NCBI GenBank assembly: GCA_964512675.1
Contig: CAZEJR010000001.1
Coordinates: 1 to 64,000, forward strand
Direction of reading: 5' to 3'
DNA: 64,000 nucleotides
Source: A07HB70 sp964512675
GTDB taxonomy: Archaea > Halobacteriota > Halobacteria > Halobacteriales > Haloferacaceae
Shown one piece after another: positions 24,247 through 32,774 of the stretch (within the stretch, counting starts at the first letter, position 1; each line of letters opens with the position of its first letter). Under the pieces are notes generated by a model. That model saw nothing but the letters and a program-made list of their open reading frames with translations, ran no database searches and was not told the DNA's origin. The translations under genes were made by a program, and so were the position numbers.

Positions 24247-24740
24247 GGCGACACCGAGAGCCGGTCGTCCTCGTCTGACCCCTCGAACTCGACCCCGCGG
24301 TCCTTGTACGTCTCCATCACGAAGTGTGTCACCGTCTGGGTCACCTCGGGGATCGTGGCGATTCGCTCCGCGATGAAATGTGAGATGTCGTTCATCGACT
24401 CGCCGCGAACCGTCGCGGCGAAGTCGAAGTCGCCGGAGACGAGCCGGAGCGACTCTACCTCCGAGAACTTCACCACGCGCCGGGCGACGTCCTCGTAGCT
24501 CGTCTCGCGGTCGAGTTCGACGTTCAGCTCCACCTCGGCGGTGACGTACGGTGTGTCGGTCTCGTCCCAGTCGACGACCGCCTGGTAGCCACGAATCACG
24601 CCGTCGTCTTCCAGCGCCGACACCGCCGCCGCCGCGCGCTCCTCTTCGACGCCCAGCTGTCGGGCGAGGTCGACCGGCTCCTGTCGCGCGTCCTCGGTCA
24701 GTGCCGCGAGCAGCTGTCGGCGCACCGCCGCGTCGTCCAT
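24243..24740 (-). CDS. Lrp/AsnC-family regulator paired with the aminotransferase
   Basis: 165 aa from the ATG at 24740; the start follows the TATA at 24763-24770. N-terminal winged helix-turn-helix (VDLARQLGVEEERAAAAVSALEDDGVI) and C-terminal RAM domain (LVSGDFDFAATVRGESMNDI). Overlapped directly by the aminotransferase gene, so the regulator and enzyme are co-expressed. Regulation of the aminotransferase and of itself, by an amino acid, is a reasonable inference from such pairs in other haloarchaea. Confidence 0.93.
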   Translation of the reverse strand: MDDAAVRRQLLAALTEDARQEPVDLARQLGVEEERAAAAVSALEDDGVIRGYQAVVDWDETDTPYVTAEVELNVELDRETSYEDVARRVVKFSEVESLRLVSGDFDFAATVRGESMNDISHFIAERIATIPEVTQTVTHFVMETYKDRGVEFEGSDEDDRLSVSP

Positions 24741-24762
24741 ATCACAGGGTGGCTCCGGGCCT

Positions 24763-24770
24763 ACATATGT
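24763..24770. promoter_or_regulatory. Palindromic TATA element serving two divergent genes
   Basis: acatatgt is a perfect palindrome placed ~25 nt from the Lrp ATG (24740, minus) and ~28 nt from the BatA-like ATG (24797, plus). Only 56 nt separate the two genes, so the same TBP site may be used in both directions. Confidence 0.65.
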
Positions 24771-24796
24771 CCCGCGGGTCGTCGGGGAAAAGACGG

Positions 24797-26629
24797 ATGT
24801 TCCCCCCGTTCCCACGGCTCGCCGTGTCGGTCTCTCCCGTCCCGCTCCAGGCGGGACTACTCGCCCCCCTCGGCCTGCTCGCCCTCCTCGCCGTCGTACC
24901 GCTGGTCGTGCTCTACCTCATCCGGCCCGACCCGGTGCGCGTCGACCTGCCGACGCTGCGCTTTCTCGACCAGGACCGCGGCACCGACGCGACGAACCCG
25001 CTCGTAGAGCGTCTGCGGCGAAACCTCCTCCTCCTCCTCCAGATCCTGGTCATCGTCCTGCTCGCTGTCGGCCTCGCGACGCCGTACGTGACCGTGCCGC
25101 GCGAGCAGGCCGCCGACGAGACGGTCGTCGTCTTGGACGCGAGCGCGAGTATGACGACCGTCGACCGCGGCGAGCACCGGTTCGACCGCGCGCTCGCCGC
25201 GGCCCGCGACGCCGTCACCGGCACGACGTCCGTCGTCGTCGCCGCCGACCGACCACGAGTGCCGGTTCGGACCGGGAGTCGCACCGAGGCGACCCGTGCG
25301 CTCGACGGGATCAGACCGACGGAGACAGCCGGCGACCTCCGCTCGGCGCTGGCACAGGCGAGCGCTCTCGCCGGCGACGACGCGCGGGTCGTCGTCCTCT
25401 CGGACTTCGCCGACGACTCGGCGTGGCGACAGGAGGTTGCCGCCGCGCGCGCCGCCGGCCTGGTCGTCGACCTCCAGCAGTTCGGCGGCGGGACGAACCG
25501 CGCCGGCATCGTCGACCGGTCGTTCTCCGGGACGAGCGTCACCCTCACGGTGCGGAGCTACGCCGACGAGCCGGTGAGCCGGACTGTCGCGCTCGGGAAC
25601 GAACGCCGCCGTGTCGACCTCGAGCCGGGCGACAGCGTCGCCGTCACGCTCCCCGTGCCCGCCGGCGGAGGTCAGGCGACGCTCTCGCCCGCCGACGACT
25701 TCGCTGCCGACGACAGCGTCCCCGTCGTCGCGCCGGCGGACCCCACGGTCGACGTCCTCCTGCTCACGAACGACCGGAACCGGTTCCTCGCCACGGCGCT
25801 CGACGTGATAGACGTCGTCGACCTCACGGTCGTCGAACCGCCCCAGACCGTCCGGCCGAACTACGACGTCGTGATCTACTCGAACGTCCGTGGGGACCGG
25901 CTGCTCCGGAGCAACGTCGAGGCCGGGCGCGACGTGGTGGCCGACGGCGGCGGCGTCGCCGTACAGGCCCAGTCGACGGTGCCGGACTACGGCGACCTCC
26001 TGCTCGTCGAACCGGGGTCCGGGGAGTCGAACCCCGCCGTCGCCAGCGTCGCGGACGACCCACTCGTCCGCGGCGTCGACTTCCCGCCGCCGAGCGAGTA
26101 CGTGGCCGGCGACCTGCGCTCTGGCCGCGCGCTCGTCGGCCTCTCGGACGGGACGCCGCTCCTCGCCGTCGACGAACGGGACGGCGGTCGGGTGCTCTAC
26201 TACGGCTACATCGAGGACGCGTCGCCGTTCAAGTACGACGTCCGCTACCCGGTGTTCTGGAAGCGGGCGGTCTTCCACCTCGCCGGGCGCGACACGCTCT
26301 CCGAACAGAACCGACAGACCGGCGCGCGGCTGACCTTCGCCGACGAGACGACGGTGCAGACGCCGGCGGGTGAGCGGCGGACGACCCGGCTCGTCCTCGA
26401 CAGGGCGGGCGTGTACGAGACGCCGCGTGGGTCGGTCGGGGCCGGCCTCTACAGCGCGTCGGAGTCGGACGTCGCCGCGCCGGAGCTCGACCGTGACGAC
26501 GGCCCCGCCGTCGCCGGCGGCACGGAGGAGACGCCGGTCCCACGGCCGCTCGACGACCCGCTCGCGCTCGCGGCGCTCCTGTTCGTCGCGGGCGAACTGC
26601 TCTACCTGCGGCGACGGGGGGACCTCTGA
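24797..26629 (+). CDS. BatA/VWA-domain membrane protein
   Basis: 610 aa. Two N-terminal membrane helices (LLAPLGLLALLAVVPLVVLYLIRP and LLLLQILVIVLLAVGLATPY) frame a BatA-type N-terminus. A von Willebrand A-like domain starts at ~residue 105 with DASAS (D114), a degraded MIDAS compared with DxSxS...T...D. A beta-rich region follows, and a last helix (LALAALLFVAGELLYL) at the C-terminus. First gene of a six-gene overlapping operon with moxR and a DUF58 gene. The soluble domain probably faces the outside or the envelope; topology is inferred. Confidence 0.88.
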   Translation: MFPPFPRLAVSVSPVPLQAGLLAPLGLLALLAVVPLVVLYLIRPDPVRVDLPTLRFLDQDRGTDATNPLVERLRRNLLLLLQILVIVLLAVGLATPYVTVPREQAADETVVVLDASASMTTVDRGEHRFDRALAAARDAVTGTTSVVVAADRPRVPVRTGSRTEATRALDGIRPTETAGDLRSALAQASALAGDDARVVVLSDFADDSAWRQEVAAARAAGLVVDLQQFGGGTNRAGIVDRSFSGTSVTLTVRSYADEPVSRTVALGNERRRVDLEPGDSVAVTLPVPAGGGQATLSPADDFAADDSVPVVAPADPTVDVLLLTNDRNRFLATALDVIDVVDLTVVEPPQTVRPNYDVVIYSNVRGDRLLRSNVEAGRDVVADGGGVAVQAQSTVPDYGDLLLVEPGSGESNPAVASVADDPLVRGVDFPPPSEYVAGDLRSGRALVGLSDGTPLLAVDERDGGRVLYYGYIEDASPFKYDVRYPVFWKRAVFHLAGRDTLSEQNRQTGARLTFADETTVQTPAGERRTTRLVLDRAGVYETPRGSVGAGLYSASESDVAAPELDRDDGPAVAGGTEETPVPRPLDDPLALAALLFVAGELLYLRRRGDL

Positions 26630-28986
26630 TGGCCGCAGAGACGACCGTCGCGGACGTCGTCGTCGGCCTCGAGACGCCCGTCGCGCTCGCGCTCGTCCCC
26701 GTCGTCGTCGGGGCGCTGTGGGCGCTGACCTACTGGCGAGCCGACGGGACGGCGAGCGCCCGGTCGCGGCGTCTCCTCCTCGTCTCGCGCGTCGTCGTTG
26801 CTCTCCTCGTCGTCCTCGCGGTGGCCGGACCGTACACCGTCGCGACGCGCGAGACGCCCGGCGACCCGCGCGTGACGCTGCTCACCGACGACTCCGACAG
26901 CACGGCGGTGATGAGCGACGCGACCGGGCTGGCGGAGGATATCGAGGCAGCCGGCGTGCCGACGCGGGTTGCGACCGTCGGTAACGGCACGCGTTCGCGC
27001 GTGGGCGACAGTGTCGCCGCCAACCTGCGCGAGAACGGGAGCGTCGTCGTCGTCTCCGACGGACAGGTAACCGGCGGGCAGCGCCTCGCCGAGACCGGCG
27101 AGACGGCACGGGCGCTGAACGCGACCGTCTCGACGGTCCGGATCGAGCCCAGACAGACCGAGCGGTACGTCCGTATCGACGGGCCCTCGAAGGCCAGCGC
27201 GGGCGTGCCGGCGACGTTTCTCGTGACCGTCGGCGGCGTCGAGACGGACGGGACCGTCGAACTGACCGTCACCGCCGACGGCGAGGAGATCGACACCCAC
27301 ACGTTCGACTCGGGGCGGGGGGCTCACGAGGTGACACACACGTTCGACGACACCGGTCCTCACCGGGTCGAGGCGCGCATCGACAACGACGACCGGTTCG
27401 AGCGCAACGACGTCTTCCGGTCGACCGTTCGGGTCGTCGACCGTCCGGACGTGCTCTACGTCGCGCAGGGGGACTACCCGCTCCGTGGCTACCTCGACGA
27501 CCTGTACGACGTGACGACAGCCGACCGGGTGCCGTCGGACCTCTCGGGCTACTACGCCGTCGTGGTTCAGGACACGCCGACCGACCGCGTCGGCGACGTC
27601 GGCGCGCTGCAGGAGTTCGTCATCGACGACGGAGGACTGGTGACGGTCGGGGGGCCGAACGCCTTCGACCGTGGCGGGTACGAGTCCTCGCCGTTCGGAT
27701 CGATGCAGCCGGTCGGTGCCGGCGAGTCAGACCCCGGCTCCACCCGGCTGGTGCTCGCCGTCGACGTCTCCGGCTCGACCCGCGAGGGACTGAGCGTCCA
27801 GAAGGCGATCGCGCTCGACGTGCTGGACCAGCTGGGCGACGAGAACGAGGTCGGCGTCGTGGCGTTCAACTTCCAGGCGTACCGCGTCGCGACACCACAG
27901 CCGCTGTCGGAGAACCGCGGGACCGTCGAGGACCGGATCCGGCGACTCGACGCGGGCGGCGCGACGGACGTCGCCGCCGGGCTGCGCGGCGCGGACGACC
28001 TGCTCGGCGGCGAGCGCGGAACTGTCATCCTCATCTCCGACGGTGTCGACGGGAGCGCGACGGTGCCCGCAGCCGCGGACCGCCTCGGGAGCGAGGGGGT
28101 CCGCGTCGTCGCCGTCGGCGTCGGCGACCGGACGAACGCTCCGCGACTCCGGGAGATAGCGCGTCTGTCCGGGGGGACGTACATCCGGGCCGACGAGACG
28201 AACCGCCTCCGCATCCTGTTCGGCGGCGCGTCCAAGCAGTTCGACGGGACCGGTCTCACGATCGTCGACCCGAACACGTTCCTCACCTCCGGCGTCCGGC
28301 TCACCTCGGCTCCCGGAAACGCGAACGACGTGTCGACGAAGGCCGGTGCCGACCTCCTCGTCGCGGGACCGGAGGGCGAGCCGGTGCTCGCACGCTGGCG
28401 CTACGGGCTCGGGCGGGTCGCCTCGCTCACGGCCTACGACGACGCGGGGACGCTCGACGGCCTCCTGACCCGTCCCGACTCCCTGCTCGTGACGAAGACG
28501 GTCAACTACGCGATCGGGGACCCGGAGCGCCTGCGAACCGACGTGGCCGACGCCGCGGACACCCGCGTCGGCGAGCCGACGACCGTCGTCTACCGCGGCG
28601 AGACCCGGCCCGGCGAGCGCGACGTCTCGTTCCGCCGCGCCGGCGAGAGCCGGTACGAGGCGACGGTCGTGCCCCGCGAGCAGGGGTTCGAGTTCGTCGC
28701 GGGCGCGGAGTTCGCGGCCAACTACCAGAGCGAGTACGCGGCGTTCGGGCAGTCTGACGCGCTGTTCCAGCTCGTTGACTCGACCGGCGGACGGACGTTC
28801 GAAGCCGGCGAGAGCGAGGCGATCGCCCGCTTCGCCCGCGAGCAGGCCGGCGGCGTCCGGACGGTGCGCGACTCGTGGACGGGGCTCGCGCTCGTCGCCG
28901 CGCTCCTGCTCTTCCTCGTGGAGGTCGTCCTCCGGCGCGTTCAAGTGTACCGTGGCCGAACCAGACGAGAGAGCGGACTCGTCTGA
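26629..28986 (+). CDS. Large VWA-domain membrane protein with glutamine-amidotransferase-like region
   Basis: 785 aa, start overlapping the previous stop (TGATG). Two N-terminal helices (~residues 15-65) and one C-terminal helix (ALVAALLLFLVEVVLR) anchor a large domain. A GATase1-like Rossmann segment (DVLYVAQGDYPLRGYLDDLY ... VTVGGPNAFDRGGY) encloses a VWA domain with complete MIDAS DVSGS (D379), a conserved T in GGATDVAAG and D in LISDGVDG. This protein therefore probably binds a metal-dependent ligand, in contrast to the first VWA protein. Partner of MoxR in the same operon. Confidence 0.88.
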   Translation: MAAETTVADVVVGLETPVALALVPVVVGALWALTYWRADGTASARSRRLLLVSRVVVALLVVLAVAGPYTVATRETPGDPRVTLLTDDSDSTAVMSDATGLAEDIEAAGVPTRVATVGNGTRSRVGDSVAANLRENGSVVVVSDGQVTGGQRLAETGETARALNATVSTVRIEPRQTERYVRIDGPSKASAGVPATFLVTVGGVETDGTVELTVTADGEEIDTHTFDSGRGAHEVTHTFDDTGPHRVEARIDNDDRFERNDVFRSTVRVVDRPDVLYVAQGDYPLRGYLDDLYDVTTADRVPSDLSGYYAVVVQDTPTDRVGDVGALQEFVIDDGGLVTVGGPNAFDRGGYESSPFGSMQPVGAGESDPGSTRLVLAVDVSGSTREGLSVQKAIALDVLDQLGDENEVGVVAFNFQAYRVATPQPLSENRGTVEDRIRRLDAGGATDVAAGLRGADDLLGGERGTVILISDGVDGSATVPAAADRLGSEGVRVVAVGVGDRTNAPRLREIARLSGGTYIRADETNRLRILFGGASKQFDGTGLTIVDPNTFLTSGVRLTSAPGNANDVSTKAGADLLVAGPEGEPVLARWRYGLGRVASLTAYDDAGTLDGLLTRPDSLLVTKTVNYAIGDPERLRTDVADAADTRVGEPTTVVYRGETRPGERDVSFRRAGESRYEATVVPREQGFEFVAGAEFAANYQSEYAAFGQSDALFQLVDSTGGRTFEAGESEAIARFAREQAGGVRTVRDSWTGLALVAALLLFLVEVVLRRVQVYRGRTRRESGLV

Positions 28987-29588
28987 TGCTCGGACGTTCG
29001 ATCAACCTCGCGCTCGCGGCGGTCGTCTGCCTCGCAGCCGTCGGTACCGGCGGCGCGACGATCGTCTATCAGGAGTCGGTCGACCGCCTCGCCGAGCGCA
29101 ACGACGAACTGCGCGAGCGTAACGACTCGCTCCGGACGGAGCTGAACCAGACCCGGACGGAGCTGAACCGCACCGAGCGACAGTACCGCGAGCTGAACGA
29201 GAGCCTCGACACTACGCGGAGCGACGTCGACCAAGTCGCCGGCGAACTCTCGGAGGCCGAGACGAACCTCCAGCAGACCAGACAGAACCTCGAGGAGACC
29301 CGACAGAGCCTCGAACGGTCCGAGGAGCAGGTCACAGAGCTCGAGACACGGGTCGTCGAGCTGCGCCAGCAGCGGGCCAGTCTGGAGGAGAACATCGAGC
29401 GCATCGAGGCGGAGAACGACGAACTGAACGACCGGATACAGGAGCTCGAGACCCGGAGCCAGCGCCTCGAAAACGAGATAGACGACCTCGAACGCGAGGT
29501 CGAGGACCTCAGACAGCAGCGAGACAGTGTCTGCCTCCAGTGGCCGGACGACACCGACAAGCCCAAGCCGGGGGTGTGCCCCGGATGA
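28986..29588 (+). CDS. Membrane-anchored coiled-coil protein
   Basis: 200 aa from the ATG at 28986 (overlap TGATG). One N-terminal helix (INLALAAVVCLAAVGTGGATIVY) is followed by ~150 residues of heptad-rich coiled coil (repeated LNQTRTEL, ELETR, LEEN, LENEIDDLEREVEDL) and a short tail with two cysteines (VCLQW...GVCPG). No enzyme motif. Because it sits inside a MoxR/VWA operon, a role as a spacer or scaffold outside the membrane is a plausible inference. Nearly all of it is coiled coil, so homology searches will be compositionally biased. Confidence 0.82.
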   Translation: MLGRSINLALAAVVCLAAVGTGGATIVYQESVDRLAERNDELRERNDSLRTELNQTRTELNRTERQYRELNESLDTTRSDVDQVAGELSEAETNLQQTRQNLEETRQSLERSEEQVTELETRVVELRQQRASLEENIERIEAENDELNDRIQELETRSQRLENEIDDLEREVEDLRQQRDSVCLQWPDDTDKPKPGVCPG

Positions 29589-30445
29589 CCGACGAGCCGC
29601 CCCGCGAGCGCATGGAGCGAGCGATCCGTCTCATCCGCCGCGAGGGCCAGAAGGCCGCACTCGTCGAGGCCACCGTCGAGGCCGTCGTTGTCGTCCTCCT
29701 CGTCGACCTGCTGTTCGCCGTCGTCCCGCTCGCGGGCGTCCCGGCGACGGTGCCGGTGCCGGGCCTCCTCGCGATCACGCCGGCCCTCGCGGCCGTCGAC
29801 ACCGGCGCGGTCGCCGGTGTCCTCGCGGGGCTCGCCGTGTTCGCGCTCGGAACGTGGCTCCGCCTCCGTCGCTCGACCGTCGAGCGGTTCGGCGCGGTCA
29901 ACCCGGCGGTTGCCGAGGCGCTCCGAACCGCGCGCGACGCCGTACGCGACGGAACGGAGAGCCGGATGGCGTCCAGGCTGTACGAGGAGACGGTCGAGCG
30001 CCTGCGCGAGACGTCGAGTCTCGGACTGTTGAACGTCCGGCGGGTCGGCCTCGGTCTCGTCCTCGTCGCCGTCCTCGCGCCGGCCTCGATCGGCGCGACG
30101 GCAACCGGCTTCCAGGTGACACTCGACGACGGTGGCTCCGGCGGCGCGGCCCCGTCCTCGTCGAACGACGACTACGAGGGACTCCAGGACCCGTCCGCGG
30201 TGCTCGGCGAGTCCGACGACGTCGAGGCCGGGTCACAGGCGGTGAACGCGACGGTCGGCAGTTCGGGGAGCGACGGCAACGAGTCGCGTCAGTCGGCGCC
30301 GGAGGCGTACCAGAGCGGCTTCGACGGCGGCGACGTCGAGACGGAGAGCCAGCAGGCCGGCTTCCAGAGGCAAGAGCGGCTGGAGGACGCGGAGCTGATC
30401 CGCGAGTACAACGTCCAGATCAGACAGGAGGACGACACCCGATGA
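29585..30445 (+). CDS. Unnamed haloarchaeal membrane protein of the MoxR operon
   Basis: 286 aa from the ATG at 29585 (ATGA overlap). Residues ~10-30 are a basic amphipathic helix, then three hydrophobic segments: ~32-55 and ~58-95 (VVVVLLVDLLFAVVPLAG..., GVLAGLAVFALGTWL), and one near 150-170 (VGLGLVLVAVLAPASIGAT). The C-terminal ~110 residues are acidic Ser/Gly/Gln-rich and probably disordered. It may be one of the haloarchaea-specific DUF75xx families, but I cannot name it securely. Its conservation with MoxR would be the test of function. Confidence 0.78.
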   Translation: MTDEPPRERMERAIRLIRREGQKAALVEATVEAVVVVLLVDLLFAVVPLAGVPATVPVPGLLAITPALAAVDTGAVAGVLAGLAVFALGTWLRLRRSTVERFGAVNPAVAEALRTARDAVRDGTESRMASRLYEETVERLRETSSLGLLNVRRVGLGLVLVAVLAPASIGATATGFQVTLDDGGSGGAAPSSSNDDYEGLQDPSAVLGESDDVEAGSQAVNATVGSSGSDGNESRQSAPEAYQSGFDGGDVETESQQAGFQRQERLEDAELIREYNVQIRQEDDTR

Positions 30446-31419
30446 GTGACCGAGACACAGACCGGGGCGCACAGGCCGTCGAGGCAGACGTCGACGAACT
30501 GCAGTCACGGATCGGACGGGTGCGCGAGGAGGTCGGCAAGCGCATCGTCGGGCAGCGCGAGGTGGTCGCACAGCTGCTCGTCTGTATCGTCGCCGACGGC
30601 AACGCCCTGCTGGAGTCGAACCCCGGTCTGGGGAAGACGACGCTCGTCCGGACCGTCGCAGACGCAACCGACCTCTCGTTCTCCCGTATCCAGAACACCC
30701 CGGACCTGATGCCGTCTGATATCACCGGCACCGAGATCATCCAGGAGTCCGGCGACCGCCGGGAGTTCGTCTTCGAGAAGGGCCCCATCTTCGCGAACGT
30801 CGTCTTGGCCGACGAGATCAACCGCGCGACACCGAAGACCCAGGCCGCGATGCTGGAGGCGATGCAGGAGCGGCAGGTGACCGCCGCGGGCGACACCTAC
30901 CAGCTCCCCAGACCGTTCTTCGTTCTCGCGACGCAGAACCCGCTCGACCAGGGCGGCACCTACCCGCTGCCCGAGGCTCAGACCGACCGCTTCCTGCTGA
31001 AGATCCTCGTCGACTACCCCGAGCGCGGCGAGGAGCACGACATCGTTCGGCTGTACGCGGAGGGCCGGGAGCCGGAGCCGGTCGATCAGGTACTCTCGGC
31101 GTCGGAACTGCGCGCGGTTCAGTCGCTCGCCCGCGAGGTGCCCGTCGCCGACGACGTGCGCGACCGTGCCATCGGCCTCGCGCGGGCCACCCGCGAGGAC
31201 GACCGGCTCGAGTTCGGCGCCAGTCCGCGTGCGTCGATGGCGCTCGTGCTCACCGCAAAGGCGCGGGCGTTCGTCGAGGGACGGTCACACGCCTCGTGGG
31301 ACGACGTCGCGGCGATGGCCGCGCCGGTGCTCCGGCACCGCGTGATCCTCGACTTCCGCGCCGAGCGCGAGGGGGCCACTCCGGACGACGTGATCGCGGA
31401 CCTCGTCGACGACGCGTGA
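30442..31419 (+). CDS. MoxR-family AAA+ ATPase
   Basis: 325 aa. Walker A NPGLGKTT (residues 60-67), Walker B VVLADEINRA (D124/E125), sensor 1 ATQNPLDQGG and sensor 2 region EFGASPRASMAL are all intact. MoxR proteins are chaperone-like ATPases that activate or mature VWA-containing partner complexes. Start ATG overlaps the previous gene by 4 nt. It is followed one nucleotide later by a DUF58 gene, the most conserved moxR partner. Cytoplasmic. Confidence 0.95.
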   Translation: MSDRDTDRGAQAVEADVDELQSRIGRVREEVGKRIVGQREVVAQLLVCIVADGNALLESNPGLGKTTLVRTVADATDLSFSRIQNTPDLMPSDITGTEIIQESGDRREFVFEKGPIFANVVLADEINRATPKTQAAMLEAMQERQVTAAGDTYQLPRPFFVLATQNPLDQGGTYPLPEAQTDRFLLKILVDYPERGEEHDIVRLYAEGREPEPVDQVLSASELRAVQSLAREVPVADDVRDRAIGLARATREDDRLEFGASPRASMALVLTAKARAFVEGRSHASWDDVAAMAAPVLRHRVILDFRAEREGATPDDVIADLVDDA

Positions 31420-31420
31420 G

Positions 31421-32284
31421 ATGATCGACCCGGACTTCCTCGACGAGCTGCGGCGGTTCGACGCCTCGCTCGACCGCCGGGCCGACGACCTGCAACAGGG
31501 CGAACAGAAGTCGACGAACCTCGGTGAGGGGCTGACGTTCGCCGACTACCGGCGGTACTCGCCGGGCGACGACACCCGGCTCGTCGACTGGCGGCTGTAC
31601 GCCCGGACGGAGGAGTACTACATAAAGCAGTTCGAGGAGGAGCGCAACCTGACGGTCCACGTCCTGATCGACGCGAGTGGCTCGATGGGGTTCGGCGGCG
31701 AGGGCCGCGAGAAGTTCGAGGTCGCGGCGAAGCTCGGGCTGGGCTTTGCGTACCTCACCGCCGAGGAGCACAGCGACTTCCGGATCGTGACGTTCTCCGA
31801 CGGCCACGAGCGCCTCGACACCGGGCGGTCGAACCGGGGCGAGATCCTCCGGGCGATCGACCTGCTGAACGAGACCGAGCCCACCGGCGAGGCGGCGTTC
31901 GAGGCCGCGCTTGGCGGGTACGCGACGACGCTCGACTCGCGCTCGCTCGTCGTCGTCGTCTCCGACTACCTCTCTGACCCGGACGACGTCGAGGCGGGGC
32001 TCGCGTCACTTGCGGAGAACGACCTCGTCTGTCCACAGGTGCTCGCACCGACAGAGCGCGATCCGGGCCGCGAGGCGGAGGGAGACACGATATTCGTCGA
32101 CCCCGAGACGGAGACGGAGCGCCGGACGTACTTCGGCGGGACGCTCGCGCGGCGCTACCGCGACCGGCTGGAGCGCCACGTCGAGACGGTCGACGAGCGG
32201 TGTCGTCGGCTCGGCGCCCTCCACGCCCCCGTCGACACCGACGACGACTTCTTCGACGCGTTTTCGACGGTCTGGATCGGTTGA
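31421..32284 (+). CDS. DUF58-domain protein (VWA-like)
   Basis: 287 aa. The DUF58 core GLTFADYRRYSPGDDTRLVDWRLYART (~residues 35-60) is followed by a VWA-like strand with LIDASGSMGFGG (MIDAS D-x-S-G-S) and VVVSDYL. DUF58 proteins are the typical cytoplasmic VWA partner of MoxR. This one has no membrane helix. Last gene of the operon; a new TATA box begins at its stop codon. Confidence 0.93.
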   Translation: MIDPDFLDELRRFDASLDRRADDLQQGEQKSTNLGEGLTFADYRRYSPGDDTRLVDWRLYARTEEYYIKQFEEERNLTVHVLIDASGSMGFGGEGREKFEVAAKLGLGFAYLTAEEHSDFRIVTFSDGHERLDTGRSNRGEILRAIDLLNETEPTGEAAFEAALGGYATTLDSRSLVVVVSDYLSDPDDVEAGLASLAENDLVCPQVLAPTERDPGREAEGDTIFVDPETETERRTYFGGTLARRYRDRLERHVETVDERCRRLGALHAPVDTDDDFFDAFSTVWIG

Positions 32285-32288
32285 TATA
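32283..32288 (+). promoter_or_regulatory. TATA element deciding the EamA start
   Basis: gatata overlaps the DUF58 stop codon and lies ~28 nt before the GTG at 32314 but only ~10 nt before the GTG at 32296. For a leaderless gene the former is the better start. Confidence 0.6.
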
Positions 32289-32313
32289 GGCCGCCGTGCC
32301 GCCACCCTCAGCC

Positions 32314-32736
32314 GTGAACTACCTGCCCTGGGCGGTACTGTCGCTCGTCGCGTACTCGGCGGTGCCACCGCTGGTGAGCGCAGCGACGAACGGCGAGGGG
32401 GCGATCCCGACGACCGTGGCGGTCGTCGTCTCGAACGGGATCCTCCTGGTCGTCGGCGTCGGACTGATGCTCTGGACGGGCAACTCCCTGCTGGCGACCC
32501 TCGACCACCCGAAGTTCCCGCACGTCGTCGCCGCCGGCGCCTTCCTCACCGTCGGCATCCTCGCGTACTACCGGGCGCTCGCGCTCGGCCCGGTGAGTGT
32601 CGTCACGCCGATCTTCGCCACCTTCCTCGTCGGCTCTGCGGTCGTCGGCGTCGTCTTCCTCGACGAGACGGTCACCGCGCGGCGGGCGCTGGCCGCCGCC
32701 TTCGCGCTCGCCGCCGTCTACCTCGCCAGCGGCTGA
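32314..32736 (+). CDS. Single-domain EamA/DMT-type membrane protein
   Basis: 140 aa from the GTG at 32314 (MNYLPWAVLSLVAYS). Five hydrophobic segments and the LGPVSVVTPIFA and LDETVTARRALAAAFALAAVYLA blocks match one EamA repeat of drug/metabolite transporters. Full transporters have two such repeats, so this one probably dimerises. No neighbouring partner EamA gene is present. Substrate unknown. Confidence 0.88.
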   Translation: MNYLPWAVLSLVAYSAVPPLVSAATNGEGAIPTTVAVVVSNGILLVVGVGLMLWTGNSLLATLDHPKFPHVVAAGAFLTVGILAYYRALALGPVSVVTPIFATFLVGSAVVGVVFLDETVTARRALAAAFALAAVYLASG

Positions 32737-32774
32737 CGACCAGCCGAACGGCATTTCTCCGCCGGCGTCGAACG

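Noticed and set aside
24551..24796. N-terminal extension of the BatA-like protein upstream of 24797
   Set aside because: The extension is antisense to the Lrp gene, is Arg/Pro-rich, and lies upstream of the TATA box. The ATG at 24797 fits the promoter.
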